Shown here one piece after another: positions 1 through 5,562 of a stretch of DNA of 8,176 bases (positions are counted from its first letter, which is position 1; the number at the start of each line of letters is the position of its first letter). This DNA is from CAG-826 sp964654155 (GTDB lineage Bacteria > Bacillota_I > Bacilli_A > RFN20 > CAG-826): the NCBI GenBank assembly GCA_964654155.1, contig CAZZGL010000056.1:1-8176 (forward strand), read 5' to 3'. Made by a program: the position numbers and the translations under genes. The notes under the pieces were generated by a model. That model did no database searches, was not told where the DNA came from, and was given only the letters and a program-made list of their open reading frames with translations.

Positions 1-1
1 C

Positions 2-208
2 AACACTATTAGTATATCATATTATTTCATCCCTTACAATCTAGAATTGAGCGATTTTTTTAATAAATCAAAAAAAATTTTAGAACAAGATGAAATATGT
101 TGTAAAGCAAGATATTTGAATCCAAACAAAAAAGGTATTTATAAAATGTTTTACAATGGAAATTTTATTGACAAATTATTTGAACAGATGAAAAAAGATG
201 AAGTGTAA
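2..208 (+). CDS. C-terminal fragment of an unrecognised protein
   Basis: An open frame enters from the left edge and runs 68 codons to a TAA stop, so only the C-terminus of the protein is present. The visible part has mixed hydrophobic and charged residues, with a double cysteine near residue 33 of the fragment. It ends in a lysine- and aspartate-rich tail (KKDEV). No family motif can be recognised and no function is assigned. The composition looks like real coding sequence rather than chance, and a tandem repeat and a terminator follow in the next 200 bases, as expected past a gene end. The gene upstream of the edge is needed to identify it. Confidence 0.6.
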   Translation, partial: NTISISYYFIPYNLELSDFFNKSKKILEQDEICCKARYLNPNKKGIYKMFYNGNFIDKLFEQMKKDEV

Positions 209-213
209 TTTTT

Positions 214-238
214 CTAGATACCAAAACTAGATACCAAA
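214..238. repeat. Tandem repeat of CTAGATACCAAA, two copies
   Basis: CTAGATACCAAA occurs at 214-225 and again at 227-238, a perfect 12-bp repeat with 13-bp period, starting six bases after the stop of the upstream gene. Each copy contains a TAG, placed in two different frames. The role is unknown; a recombinase or protein binding site is possible. Confidence 0.8.
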
Positions 239-360
239 TGTTAAAAATAAAGTTATTTTTATAAACTTTAATAAATTATGATAAAAGAAAAAGCCTTATT
301 TTGTAAGACTTTAACAAATTATTAAATTGTTACGAACTGATAATATTATTTCCCCCTGAA

Positions 361-393
361 AGTCGGCATTTAATCATGCCGACTACTTTTTTT
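361..393 (+). terminator. Rho-independent terminator
   Basis: A perfect 9-bp stem (AGTCGGCAT at 361-369, ATGCCGACT at 376-384) with a 6-base loop is followed after two bases by seven Ts (387-393). It is the most GC-rich element in the neighbourhood. It would end transcription from the upstream gene, about 150 bases after its stop codon. Confidence 0.85.
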
Positions 394-442
394 GCCTAAA
401 AATAAGGGTTTGTGAGGTGTTGCTGCTTTTAAAATATTCTTT

Positions 443-462
443 TAGGTAGCAGATAGGTAGCA
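443..462. repeat. Direct repeat TAGGTAGCA, two copies
   Basis: TAGGTAGCA is found at 443-451 and 454-462, a perfect 9-bp repeat with 11-bp period, about one helical turn. It lies upstream of the promoter of the receiver gene at 500-528. It could be a regulator or recombinase arm site; nothing decides between these. Confidence 0.7.
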
Positions 463-499
463 TTTTTAGTAAAAAATATAATTTTTGTCAGCAAATATT

Positions 500-528
500 A
501 AGACAAATTAAAGCTTATTTGGTATAAT
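500..528 (+). promoter_or_regulatory. Extended -10 promoter of the receiver/kinase operon
   Basis: The -10 is a perfect TATAAT at 523-528, preceded by TGG, which makes an extended -10 (TGNTATAAT). At 17-bp spacing upstream lies AAGACA (500-505), which keeps the last four bases of the TTGACA consensus. The promoter sits just upstream of the AGGAGG ribosome site at 549-554 and should drive both downstream genes. Confidence 0.7.
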
Positions 529-559
529 AATATTAATTAGTTAATTTCAGGAGGTAATT

Positions 560-1246
560 GTGCTAGGATATTTAAGAACAAGTAAAATGTTAACAATTGA
601 CTATTTAGAAAAAAATAAAACTACCATAGATAACGTATCATTAAAAGATAGAAAAAACATAAGAATATTATTTATTGATGATGAAGGATTTGATATAGAA
701 CCTCTCAAAAAAGTTGGCTTTTTAGATGTAAATAAGCAATTCGAATATACACAAATAGACGATTATGAAAAATATGATATTATTTTTTGCGATATAAATG
801 GAATTGGAAAAGAAATAGACGAAAAATATCAAGGTGCTGCTTTGGCTAAAATAATTAAGAGCACCTATCCTGATAAAATAGTTATTATTTTTAGTGCCAA
901 ACAGCAATATTTAGATATGCATGAATACGGTAAGTATGTTGATGAAACAATAGCAAAGAATATTCAAATTTCTGATTTGACTGCATTACTTGATAAATAT
1001 ATTAAAAAATTATCTGATCCAGTTGAGTACTGGAAGGAAGCAAGAAGAAAATTGTTATTGCAAGGAGTTAGTACAAAAACAGTTAGTGAATTAGAACACT
1101 ATTATGTTAAATCTTTCAAGGATAAAAAAGGATATATAAATGATATAAAGAAAATAAGTAATAGTATCAGCATGAGTGATGGTATTGCTATAATTAATGG
1201 AATAATAGAAGCAATAAGTTTATATTTAAATATTAAGAATGGATAG
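560..1246 (+). CDS. Response-regulator receiver-domain protein without a known output domain
   Basis: This is a 228-residue soluble protein with a receiver (REC) fold at about residues 33-150. The expected residues can be placed: the acidic pair D40/D41 (FIDDEGFD), the phospho-acceptor D78 (FCDINGIG), the switch serine S112 (FSAKQQ) and the conserved lysine K133 (ETIAKN). The first 32 residues and the helical C-terminus (about 150-228) match no DNA-binding or enzymatic output domain I know, so it may act through protein contacts. The GTG start is chosen because AGGAGG (549-554) lies five bases upstream; the next in-frame ATG, codon 10, has no ribosome site. The histidine kinase gene begins eight bases after its stop, so the two are probably cotranscribed and form a phosphotransfer pair. 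It could also be a pseudo-receiver, though all key residues are kept. Confidence 0.8.
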   Translation: MLGYLRTSKMLTIDYLEKNKTTIDNVSLKDRKNIRILFIDDEGFDIEPLKKVGFLDVNKQFEYTQIDDYEKYDIIFCDINGIGKEIDEKYQGAALAKIIKSTYPDKIVIIFSAKQQYLDMHEYGKYVDETIAKNIQISDLTALLDKYIKKLSDPVEYWKEARRKLLLQGVSTKTVSELEHYYVKSFKDKKGYINDIKKISNSISMSDGIAIINGIIEAISLYLNIKNG

Positions 1247-1264
1247 TAATATTTATGGATAGTA
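1239..1264. repeat. Short direct repeat at the receiver/kinase junction
   Basis: ATGGATAGTA occurs at 1239-1248 and 1255-1264. The first copy spans the stop codon of the receiver gene and the second starts the kinase gene. The offset of 16 bases puts the two ATGs in different frames. It may be a small duplication that created the kinase start. Confidence 0.55.
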
Positions 1265-2241
1265 TAGTAATTTACGACAAGACAAAAAAAGAATTAATAT
1301 GTAATGATCCTAATAAAATACCAAAAGTATGCAACAAATATGTTTTAGAAAAAAAGTGTTTAGAACATTATAAAAAATGTGAAAACACAATTGGATTGCA
1401 TAAATGTCCATATGGATTTAGTACTTATTGTGGAAGAGGAAAAATATATACTTGCTTAATATTAAATGGAAATCAATATCATAAAGTAAAAACTAATATA
1501 GAAAAGTATAATCAAAAAGTTAGTCATTTTCAAATATATAATGAAGATTTTATTGTAGATTATATTAATGATATTGAGGAAGTAGAGATGTATAACATTA
1601 CCTTAAGAGATTGTATTCACGATTTAAGAAATATGGGAGCACAATTTAATTCAATGAGTGAGGAATTTAAAAGTGAAAATAAGGAATTAAGTGAAAATAA
1701 TGAACCGGCTAAATCGTTATTGTCAATGTATGAATTAATAAATTATAGATTAGATATATTAAATGAAATAGAATCTTATAAAAGTGAAAAATATACAAAA
1801 AAATTACATCCTATTTTGATGAAATTGGTATTACTTCTAAAATATCAAGCAAGAAAAAAAGATATAGTTTTTGATTTATCGCCAATACAAAATAATGCAA
1901 CATTAATTACAAAGTATACTTATTTAGGTTTATATATATTATTAGAAAATTCAGTAAAACACTCATTACCAAAGGGAAAAGTTTATATATCTTTTGTAGA
2001 AGATGATAAAACAACAAAGGTTATAATAAAAAATACAGGTCAAAGAATAGAAAAAGAAGAAGTTAAATTTTTATGCACTAGGGGTTATCGCGGGAAAAAT
2101 ACTATTAGTAAAGGAACTGGCCTAGGACTTGAAATGGCAAAAAGAATCTTTGAAGAAAATGATTGCATATTTAAAATCGATGTTATGGATAATGGTAAAT
2201 ATTCTGATTTTATTGTATCGGTAGAATTTAATAACAAATAA
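1255..2241 (+). CDS. Soluble histidine kinase with cysteine-rich N-terminal sensor
   Basis: This is a 328-residue protein with no membrane segment, so it senses a cytoplasmic signal. The first 70 residues hold seven cysteines (16, 26, 35, 42, 51, 59, 67) and histidines 39 and 49, including HKCPYGFSTYC. That suggests a metal, Fe-S or redox sensor, perhaps distantly like PocR domains. A helical dimerisation region follows with an H-box HDLRN, H122 being the likely phosphorylated residue. The ATPase domain (about 185-326) has an N-box LLENSVKHS (N232), a reduced G1 box NTGQ in place of DxGxG, an F-box-like FLCTRGYRG and a G2 box GTGLGL (287-292). The likely partner is the receiver protein just upstream. 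Only a weak GGAT lies before the ATG, so translation may be coupled. Its signal and target are unknown. Confidence 0.8.
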   Translation: MDSIVIYDKTKKELICNDPNKIPKVCNKYVLEKKCLEHYKKCENTIGLHKCPYGFSTYCGRGKIYTCLILNGNQYHKVKTNIEKYNQKVSHFQIYNEDFIVDYINDIEEVEMYNITLRDCIHDLRNMGAQFNSMSEEFKSENKELSENNEPAKSLLSMYELINYRLDILNEIESYKSEKYTKKLHPILMKLVLLLKYQARKKDIVFDLSPIQNNATLITKYTYLGLYILLENSVKHSLPKGKVYISFVEDDKTTKVIIKNTGQRIEKEEVKFLCTRGYRGKNTISKGTGLGLEMAKRIFEENDCIFKIDVMDNGKYSDFIVSVEFNNK

Positions 2242-2242
2242 A

Positions 2243-2281
2243 AAAATACTAGTGCCCATAATCATAGGCATCTAGTATTTT
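2243..2281. terminator. Hairpin terminator, probably bidirectional
   Basis: AAATACTAGTGCC (2244-2256) pairs with GGCA and CTAGTATTT (2267-2280), with one bulged T at 2271 and a 10-base loop. On the plus strand only four Ts follow. On the minus strand the stem runs into a seven-T tract (complement of A2240-2246), so it reads better as the terminator of a leftward gene. It can still serve the kinase gene, which ends just before it. Confidence 0.65.
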
Positions 2282-2289
2282 AATATATA

Positions 2290-2337
2290 TTATAAACACA
2301 TTTCAAAATCATCTTTATCGGTATTATAATCTTCAAA
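2290..2337 (-). pseudogene. C-terminal remnant of a lost minus-strand gene
   Basis: On the minus strand a short frame reads FEDYNTDKDDFEMCL and ends with TAA, directly upstream of the hairpin at 2243-2281. That hairpin has its T-tract on this strand. The acidic, protein-like composition and the correctly placed terminator suggest the genuine end of a leftward gene. The frame is closed by TAG just upstream (2338-2340), and beyond that the sequence belongs to the HTH gene on the other strand. The body of the gene therefore appears to have been lost by recombination. At 15 codons this could be chance; the terminator is the main support. Confidence 0.35.
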
Positions 2338-2353
2338 CTATTTTTTTGAAAAT

Positions 2354-2692
2354 ATGCCAGAACTAACAGAAAAAGAAAGCCAACAATTATTTAAATATTC
2401 AACCACTGTTGCAACAGATAAAGAAAAATATATCGCACTAGATTTAACTAATCCAAATGCAATGAAAGAATATTTTGAAAAAGAAGAAAAAAAGATACAA
2501 AATAAAGTAAGATTAAGAGTTAAACAATTAAGACTTGAAAGTAATAAAACACAGGAAGAAATTGCCAAATATTTAGATGTTGATAAGTCGACTTATAATA
2601 AATATGAAAATGGTAAAAGAAAGTTTAATAATGATGTAGTAAAGCAATTAGCAGATTATTACAATATTAAAGTTAGTGATATTGTTGATTAA
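2354..2692 (+). CDS. XRE-family HTH protein, possibly 5'-truncated
   Basis: This 112-residue protein has an XRE/Cro-type helix-turn-helix at about residues 53-112. TQEEIAKYLDVDKSTYNKYENG (here residues 66-87) is the classic pattern of helices 2 and 3, and LADYYNIKVSDI is the usual end of the domain. The first 50 residues are charged and helical (MKEYFEKEEKKIQ) and match no family I know. The ATG is preceded by TTTTTTTGAAAAT with no ribosome site, and the frame stays open upstream to 2330. The real N-terminus may therefore be missing, with the breakpoint near 2340. It would bind DNA, perhaps the dyad just downstream, but that is inference. It is probably not the antitoxin of the following Fic gene, since that Fic carries its own inhibitory helix. 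Confidence 0.65.
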   Translation: MPELTEKESQQLFKYSTTVATDKEKYIALDLTNPNAMKEYFEKEEKKIQNKVRLRVKQLRLESNKTQEEIAKYLDVDKSTYNKYENGKRKFNNDVVKQLADYYNIKVSDIVD

Positions 2693-2693
2693 A

Positions 2694-2760
2694 TAGTGAC
2701 AGTAGTGACACGAAAATATGAGGGTATACCACCTATAAATATCTGTCATTAGCGTCACTA
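2694..2760. repeat. 67-bp dyad with paired GTGAC motifs and a central palindrome
   Basis: The left arm TAGTGACAGTAGTGACA (2694-2710) and the right arm TGTCATTAGCGTCACTA (2744-2760) are inverted copies matching at 14 of 17 positions. Each arm holds two GTGAC-type half-sites 9 bp apart (2696 and 2705; GTCA at 2745 and 2754). Centred between them is the perfect palindrome GGTATACC (2723-2730), whose centre is within half a base of that of the whole dyad. This nested symmetry suggests a multi-site operator, a recombination site or a strong RNA hairpin. It fills most of the gap between the HTH and Fic genes. Confidence 0.75.
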
Positions 2761-2763
2761 ACA

Positions 2764-2789
2764 AATTGGCCAGACGTGTCTGACCAATT
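2764..2789. promoter_or_regulatory. Palindrome just upstream of the Fic ribosome site
   Basis: AATTGGCCAGAC (2764-2775) and GTCTGACCAATT (2778-2789) form a 12-bp inverted repeat with one mismatch and two central bases. It ends six bases before the GGGAGG ribosome site (2796-2801) of the Fic gene. The position fits a repressor operator or an mRNA hairpin controlling Fic translation. No run of Ts follows, so a terminator is less likely. Confidence 0.6.
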
Positions 2790-2810
2790 CAAAAAGGGAG
2801 GAAATAATAA

Positions 2811-3893
2811 ATGGAAAAATTTAATTTAAAATGGAATTACACAAATAAACTTGTTAATGATTTATTAAAAATTAATAGAGCGAAGGAAGTTGTTGATTTG
2901 CTTGAATTACCTGTTTTTATTGAAGATGAAATTAAGAAAGAAACAATAGCTAAAAGAGTTCATTATTCTACGAAAATAGAGGGAAATAAACTGAAGTTAA
3001 ATGAAGTAAAAGATGTTATCGAAAAGACGTTCGAATCTCACGAAAGAAATGTATTAGAAGTTAGAAATTATTTTAATGCTTTAATGTATTTAAATAAAGA
3101 ATCTGAAGATAATAATACTATAACAGAAGAGCTTATTTTAAAAACTCATAATTTGGTTTCTGGGAAACATTTAACTAATAAAAATATTTTTAGAGATGGT
3201 CAGAATGTTGTAAAAGATTCAGAAACCGGAATAATTGTCTATATGCCTCCAGAGGCAAAAGATATTAAAACTTTAATTAATCAAATGATTAAGGAATTTA
3301 ATGGAAAAAACACGTGTGATATTCCTATTCCAATAAAAGCTGGAATAGTTGCTTATGAATTTGTTACGATACATCCTTTTTGGGATGGTAATGGTCGAGT
3401 ATCAAGATTATTAGCGACGTACATTTTAAAGGCTTATGGGTATGATTTAAAAGGTTTTTATGTAGTAGAAGAGTTTTATGATAAAAATATAAATGATTAT
3501 TATAATTCTTTACAAATGGGATTACACCATAATTTCTATTTTGGTAGGAAAGATGCTGATATTACAGTGTGGCTAGAATATTTTGTTGGAACAATGGCAA
3601 ATACTTTCGAAGCTGTTGGTGAAAGAGTAAAAGAAATCTATAAAAATAGTAAAGAACAAATTAATATCATTGATACTTTAGATAAAAGAGAAAGATGGGT
3701 AGCAAATTATATAATTACTAACAATAAAATAAAAGCAAAAGATATTGCTAATCATTTTAAAATTAACATTGATACAGCAAATAATTGGATTAAAAAATGG
3801 ATAGAAAAAGATTTTTTACAAAGATTAGATGACAAACAAATAAGAAATGTTGATTATGTATTGGCTAAAAAATATTATGATGAGTTAAAATAA
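2811..3893 (+). CDS. Fic family protein, adenylyltransferase (AMPylase)
   Basis: This 360-residue cytoplasmic enzyme should transfer AMP from ATP to a hydroxyl side chain of a target protein; the target is unknown. The catalytic motif HPFWDGNGRVSR lies at 188-199, with H188 as general base, D192 binding metal and R196/R199 contacting phosphates. The substrate-clamping flap YMPPEAKDI is at 144-152. An inhibitory helix motif STKIEGN at 53-59 matches [S/T]xxxE[G/N]; its E57 would block ATP binding, making this an N-terminally self-inhibited (class II) Fic. Residues 292-340 look like a winged helix (ANYIITNNKIKAKDIANHF), common in this subfamily. The length is usual for the family and all key residues are present, so it is probably active. 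The start is set by GGGAGG (2796-2801). It lies alone between two repeat elements. Confidence 0.92.
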   Translation: MEKFNLKWNYTNKLVNDLLKINRAKEVVDLLELPVFIEDEIKKETIAKRVHYSTKIEGNKLKLNEVKDVIEKTFESHERNVLEVRNYFNALMYLNKESEDNNTITEELILKTHNLVSGKHLTNKNIFRDGQNVVKDSETGIIVYMPPEAKDIKTLINQMIKEFNGKNTCDIPIPIKAGIVAYEFVTIHPFWDGNGRVSRLLATYILKAYGYDLKGFYVVEEFYDKNINDYYNSLQMGLHHNFYFGRKDADITVWLEYFVGTMANTFEAVGERVKEIYKNSKEQINIIDTLDKRERWVANYIITNNKIKAKDIANHFKINIDTANNWIKKWIEKDFLQRLDDKQIRNVDYVLAKKYYDELK

Positions 3894-3934
3894 GCCGAAT
3901 TTAATCCGATACTAATCCGAAAATAAGCCGAATT
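3891..3934. repeat. Four-copy 11-bp tandem repeat starting on the Fic stop codon
   Basis: TAAgCCGA, TAAtCCGA, TAAtCCGA and TAAgCCGA begin at 3891, 3902, 3913 and 3924, exactly 11 bp apart. The outer two copies extend identically to TAAGCCGAATT. The first TAA is the Fic stop codon. Because 11 is not a multiple of three, the TAAs fall in all three forward frames. The spacing is about one DNA turn, so a cooperatively binding protein would see all copies on one face. Confidence 0.85.
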
Positions 3935-3972
3935 GATTAAATATGAAATAGAAAATTATAATATTCTAGAAG

Positions 3973-3993
3973 AAATAATTTAAGATTATTTTT
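3973..3993. terminator. Weak AT-only hairpin between converging genes
   Basis: AAATAAT (3973-3979) and ATTATTT (3985-3991) can pair around a 5-base loop, followed by TT on the plus strand. A longer-range pairing of AAATAGAAA (3946-3954) with TTTCTATTT (4008-4016) encloses it and ends in a T-run. The site lies between the converging Fic and XRE genes, where a shared terminator is expected, but the stem has no GC pairs. Confidence 0.3.
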
Positions 3994-4019
3994 AATAAGA
4001 TAGTGTATTTCTATTTTTT

Positions 4020-4244
4020 TTATTTATCTATATCTTTAACTAATTCAGAAATATTCATTCCTAAGGTACGAGAAATTTTTTCTAATATTTTAAGAGTAGG
4101 AGAATACTCGCCGCGTTCTAATCTACCATAATATGCTTCACTAATTCCGCAATAAGTTGCAAATTCATACTGTTGAAAACCATTGTCCTCTCTTAATTGT
4201 CTTAATCGATAGGCAAATTTTATATTAATTTTTTCTTTTTTCAT
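4020..4244 (-). CDS. Small XRE-family repressor, controller-like
   Basis: This 74-residue protein is almost entirely one XRE/Cro-type DNA-binding domain (about 10-67). FQQYEFATYCGISEAYYGRLERG (here residues 23-45) gives the two HTH helices, followed by SPTLKILEKISRTLGMNISEL. Size and make-up resemble the controller (C) proteins of restriction-modification loci and small phage repressors. The ATG is supported by AAGGAGTG on the minus strand (4253-4260), eight bases away. It is divergent from the AIPR/ATPase operon and has its own near-consensus promoter, with a palindrome between -10 and -35. It most likely represses itself and adjusts the facing operon. Family assignment is firm; the regulatory role is inferred from the layout. 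Confidence 0.85.
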   Translation of the reverse strand: MKKEKINIKFAYRLRQLREDNGFQQYEFATYCGISEAYYGRLERGEYSPTLKILEKISRTLGMNISELVKDIDK

Positions 4245-4267
4245 ATAGAAAACACTCCTTTTTATAT

Positions 4268-4295
4268 ATTATACGTCATATATAGCGTATGTCAA
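4268..4295 (-). promoter_or_regulatory. Near-consensus promoter of the XRE repressor gene
   Basis: On the minus strand TTGACA (complement of 4290-4295) and TATAAT (complement of 4268-4273) are both perfect consensus hexamers, 16 bp apart. This is the best promoter in the window. It should be strong unless repressed, and a palindrome occupies its spacer. Confidence 0.85.
4271..4290. promoter_or_regulatory. Candidate operator of the XRE repressor
   Basis: ATACG (4271-4275) and CGTAT (4286-4290) form an inverted repeat around a central ATATAT (4278-4283), a 20-bp dyad. It lies between the -10 and -35 of the leftward promoter and touches the -35 of the rightward one. The size and position fit an XRE dimer site blocking both promoters. 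Binding is inferred. Confidence 0.65.
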
Positions 4296-4316
4296 TTAAA
4301 AAATGTATGATATATT
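4289..4316 (+). promoter_or_regulatory. Promoter of the AIPR/ATPase operon
   Basis: TATATT at 4311-4316, preceded by TGA, makes an extended -10. ATGTCA at 4289-4294, 16 bp upstream, matches TTGACA at four of six positions. It is weaker than the facing promoter and its -35 overlaps both the end of the palindrome and the -35 of the leftward promoter. The two promoters probably compete. Confidence 0.55.
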
Positions 4317-4356
4317 GTAATCAACAAAGAAAAAGTTATTTTTAAGGAGGTTTATT

Positions 4357-5547
4357 ATGAATAATGAAATAATTTTTAAAACAAAATCATTTAGAAAGAT
4401 ACCTAATCCATATTATTTAAGCAATGAAGAAGCAATGAAAGGTGCAGAAATGTATTATATTGTTTGTGATATTAAAGATGTACCTGCAAATATACCGATG
4501 GATACAAATCCTAGAGAACAAAAATTAACTACTGCTGTAGCAAAAAAAATTAGGACAAGTTTAACTACTCCTGGAGCTAATAATTTTTATTTATTAAATA
4601 GAGGATTACTATTATCAGCAGAGAAAGTGACATTTAATAGTAAAAATGAAACTGTAAGTGTAGTTTTTTCTGATATAAATGTACATGGGGATATTGATGG
4701 AGGACATACATATAAGATAATACAAGAATGTCAAACGGAATTAGAATACGGACAGCAATACGTAAAAATTGAAATCCTTACTGGTGTTGAAGACATGTTT
4801 CAAGAATTGGCAAGTGCAAGAAATACATCTACTCAAGTTCAGGATAAATCAATAGCTGAATTATATAATAGATTTGATATTATTAAAAAAGCTATTCAAA
4901 ATGAATCATTTAAAGATGAAGTGTTTTTTGAAGAAAACGCAGAAGGAAGTATTGACGTAAGTGATATTCTTGCTTTATTGAACTTATACAATATAGATAG
5001 ATATCCTGATTTAAACGATTATGCTATTGTATCCTATAACGGAAAGAAGCAATGTATAGATTATTATATTAAGCAACATATGGAAAAAGGAGAAACGATG
5101 GAAAATCCATATGTTAAAATGTCTAAAATTATGGTTGATATTTTTAAACTATATGATCAATTAGAATTGAAAGCTAGAGATTATTATAGTGGTGGGGTTT
5201 CTGGCAAAAAATATGCATTGGTAGTCGGAGTAAATAAAAGAAAAGAAGGAAAACCATCATATAAAACAAAATATTATAAGAATAATATTGATTATGTTAC
5301 TCCAAATGGATTCTTGTTTCCTATAATGGGAGCTTTTAGAGCTTTGATTGATACAGATTCTGATGGTTATTATTTTTGGACAAAAGATCCATTTTATGTA
5401 TTAGATAAAGTAGGTGCAGATTTAATGGAAACAACAGTTGATACTAGTAGAACTTTAGGAAACAATCCTAATGCAACAGGAAAGAACAAAACCCTTTGGA
5501 AAAATTTATATATGTGTGTAGCAATGGAAACAATGCATAAAAATTAG
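4357..5547 (+). CDS. AIPR-like abortive-infection protein
   Basis: This 396-residue soluble protein resembles the AIPR (abortive infection phage resistance) family and the related DGQHR/DndB-type fold. Visible hallmarks are NFYLLNRGLLLSAEKV (76-91), DIDGGHTY (112-119), matching the NGGQT/DGGHR-type core motif, and ELASARNTSTQV (150-161), matching the family's conserved N-x-Q segment. The C-terminal half (about 200-396) is less familiar and includes a FLFPIMGAFRAL stretch at 319-330. The molecular activity of the family is poorly known; members sit in phage-defence and restriction operons, often beside ATPases. AAGGAGG (4344-4350) six bases before the ATG fixes the start. The ATPase gene begins 15 bases after its stop, so the pair is an operon. 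I am fairly sure of the family and not of the function. Confidence 0.7.
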   Translation: MNNEIIFKTKSFRKIPNPYYLSNEEAMKGAEMYYIVCDIKDVPANIPMDTNPREQKLTTAVAKKIRTSLTTPGANNFYLLNRGLLLSAEKVTFNSKNETVSVVFSDINVHGDIDGGHTYKIIQECQTELEYGQQYVKIEILTGVEDMFQELASARNTSTQVQDKSIAELYNRFDIIKKAIQNESFKDEVFFEENAEGSIDVSDILALLNLYNIDRYPDLNDYAIVSYNGKKQCIDYYIKQHMEKGETMENPYVKMSKIMVDIFKLYDQLELKARDYYSGGVSGKKYALVVGVNKRKEGKPSYKTKYYKNNIDYVTPNGFLFPIMGAFRALIDTDSDGYYFWTKDPFYVLDKVGADLMETTVDTSRTLGNNPNATGKNKTLWKNLYMCVAMETMHKN

Positions 5548-5562
5548 AATAGGCGGTTAAGT

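Larger units (their letters stand above)
209..559. other. Intergenic region with repeats, terminator and promoter
   Basis: No gene of useful length is visible in these 351 bases. In order they hold a 13-bp-period tandem repeat (214-238), a weak AT-only hairpin (243-249 with 254-260), an intrinsic terminator (361-393), a second short direct repeat (443-462), and the promoter and ribosome site of the receiver gene (500-554). The order fits the end of one cassette and the start of another. Confidence 0.6.

Noticed and set aside
722..907. A 61-codon minus-strand frame opposite the receiver gene
   Set aside because: It has no ribosome site, is fully inside a gene with clear receiver motifs, and its hydrophobic make-up is what the opposite strand of AT-rich coding DNA gives.
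560..2241. The kinase/receiver pair as a Detocs defence system
   Set aside because: Only two genes are present, the receiver has no recognised effector domain, and the kinase sensor is cysteine-rich rather than of the expected type. The resemblance is limited to phosphotransfer.
2338..2568. A 76-codon minus-strand frame opposite the HTH gene
   Set aside because: It mirrors the HTH coding sequence and ends at a TAG. Only the short piece beyond that stop (2290-2337) looks like possible real coding sequence.
2354..3893. HTH plus Fic as an antitoxin-toxin pair
   Set aside because: The Fic protein carries its own inhibitory helix, and the genes are 118 bases apart with repeats and a palindrome between them, unlike tightly coupled toxin-antitoxin operons.
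214..3934. CRISPR array
   Set aside because: The repeats have 8-12-bp units with periods of 9-13 bp and no spacers of uniform length. No cas genes are present.
3927..3983. Open frame after the Fic stop reading AELIKYEIENYNILEEII, suggesting readthrough or a broken longer Fic
   Set aside because: Two in-frame stops separate it from Fic, the Fic protein is already full length, and 18 codons are too few to distinguish from chance.
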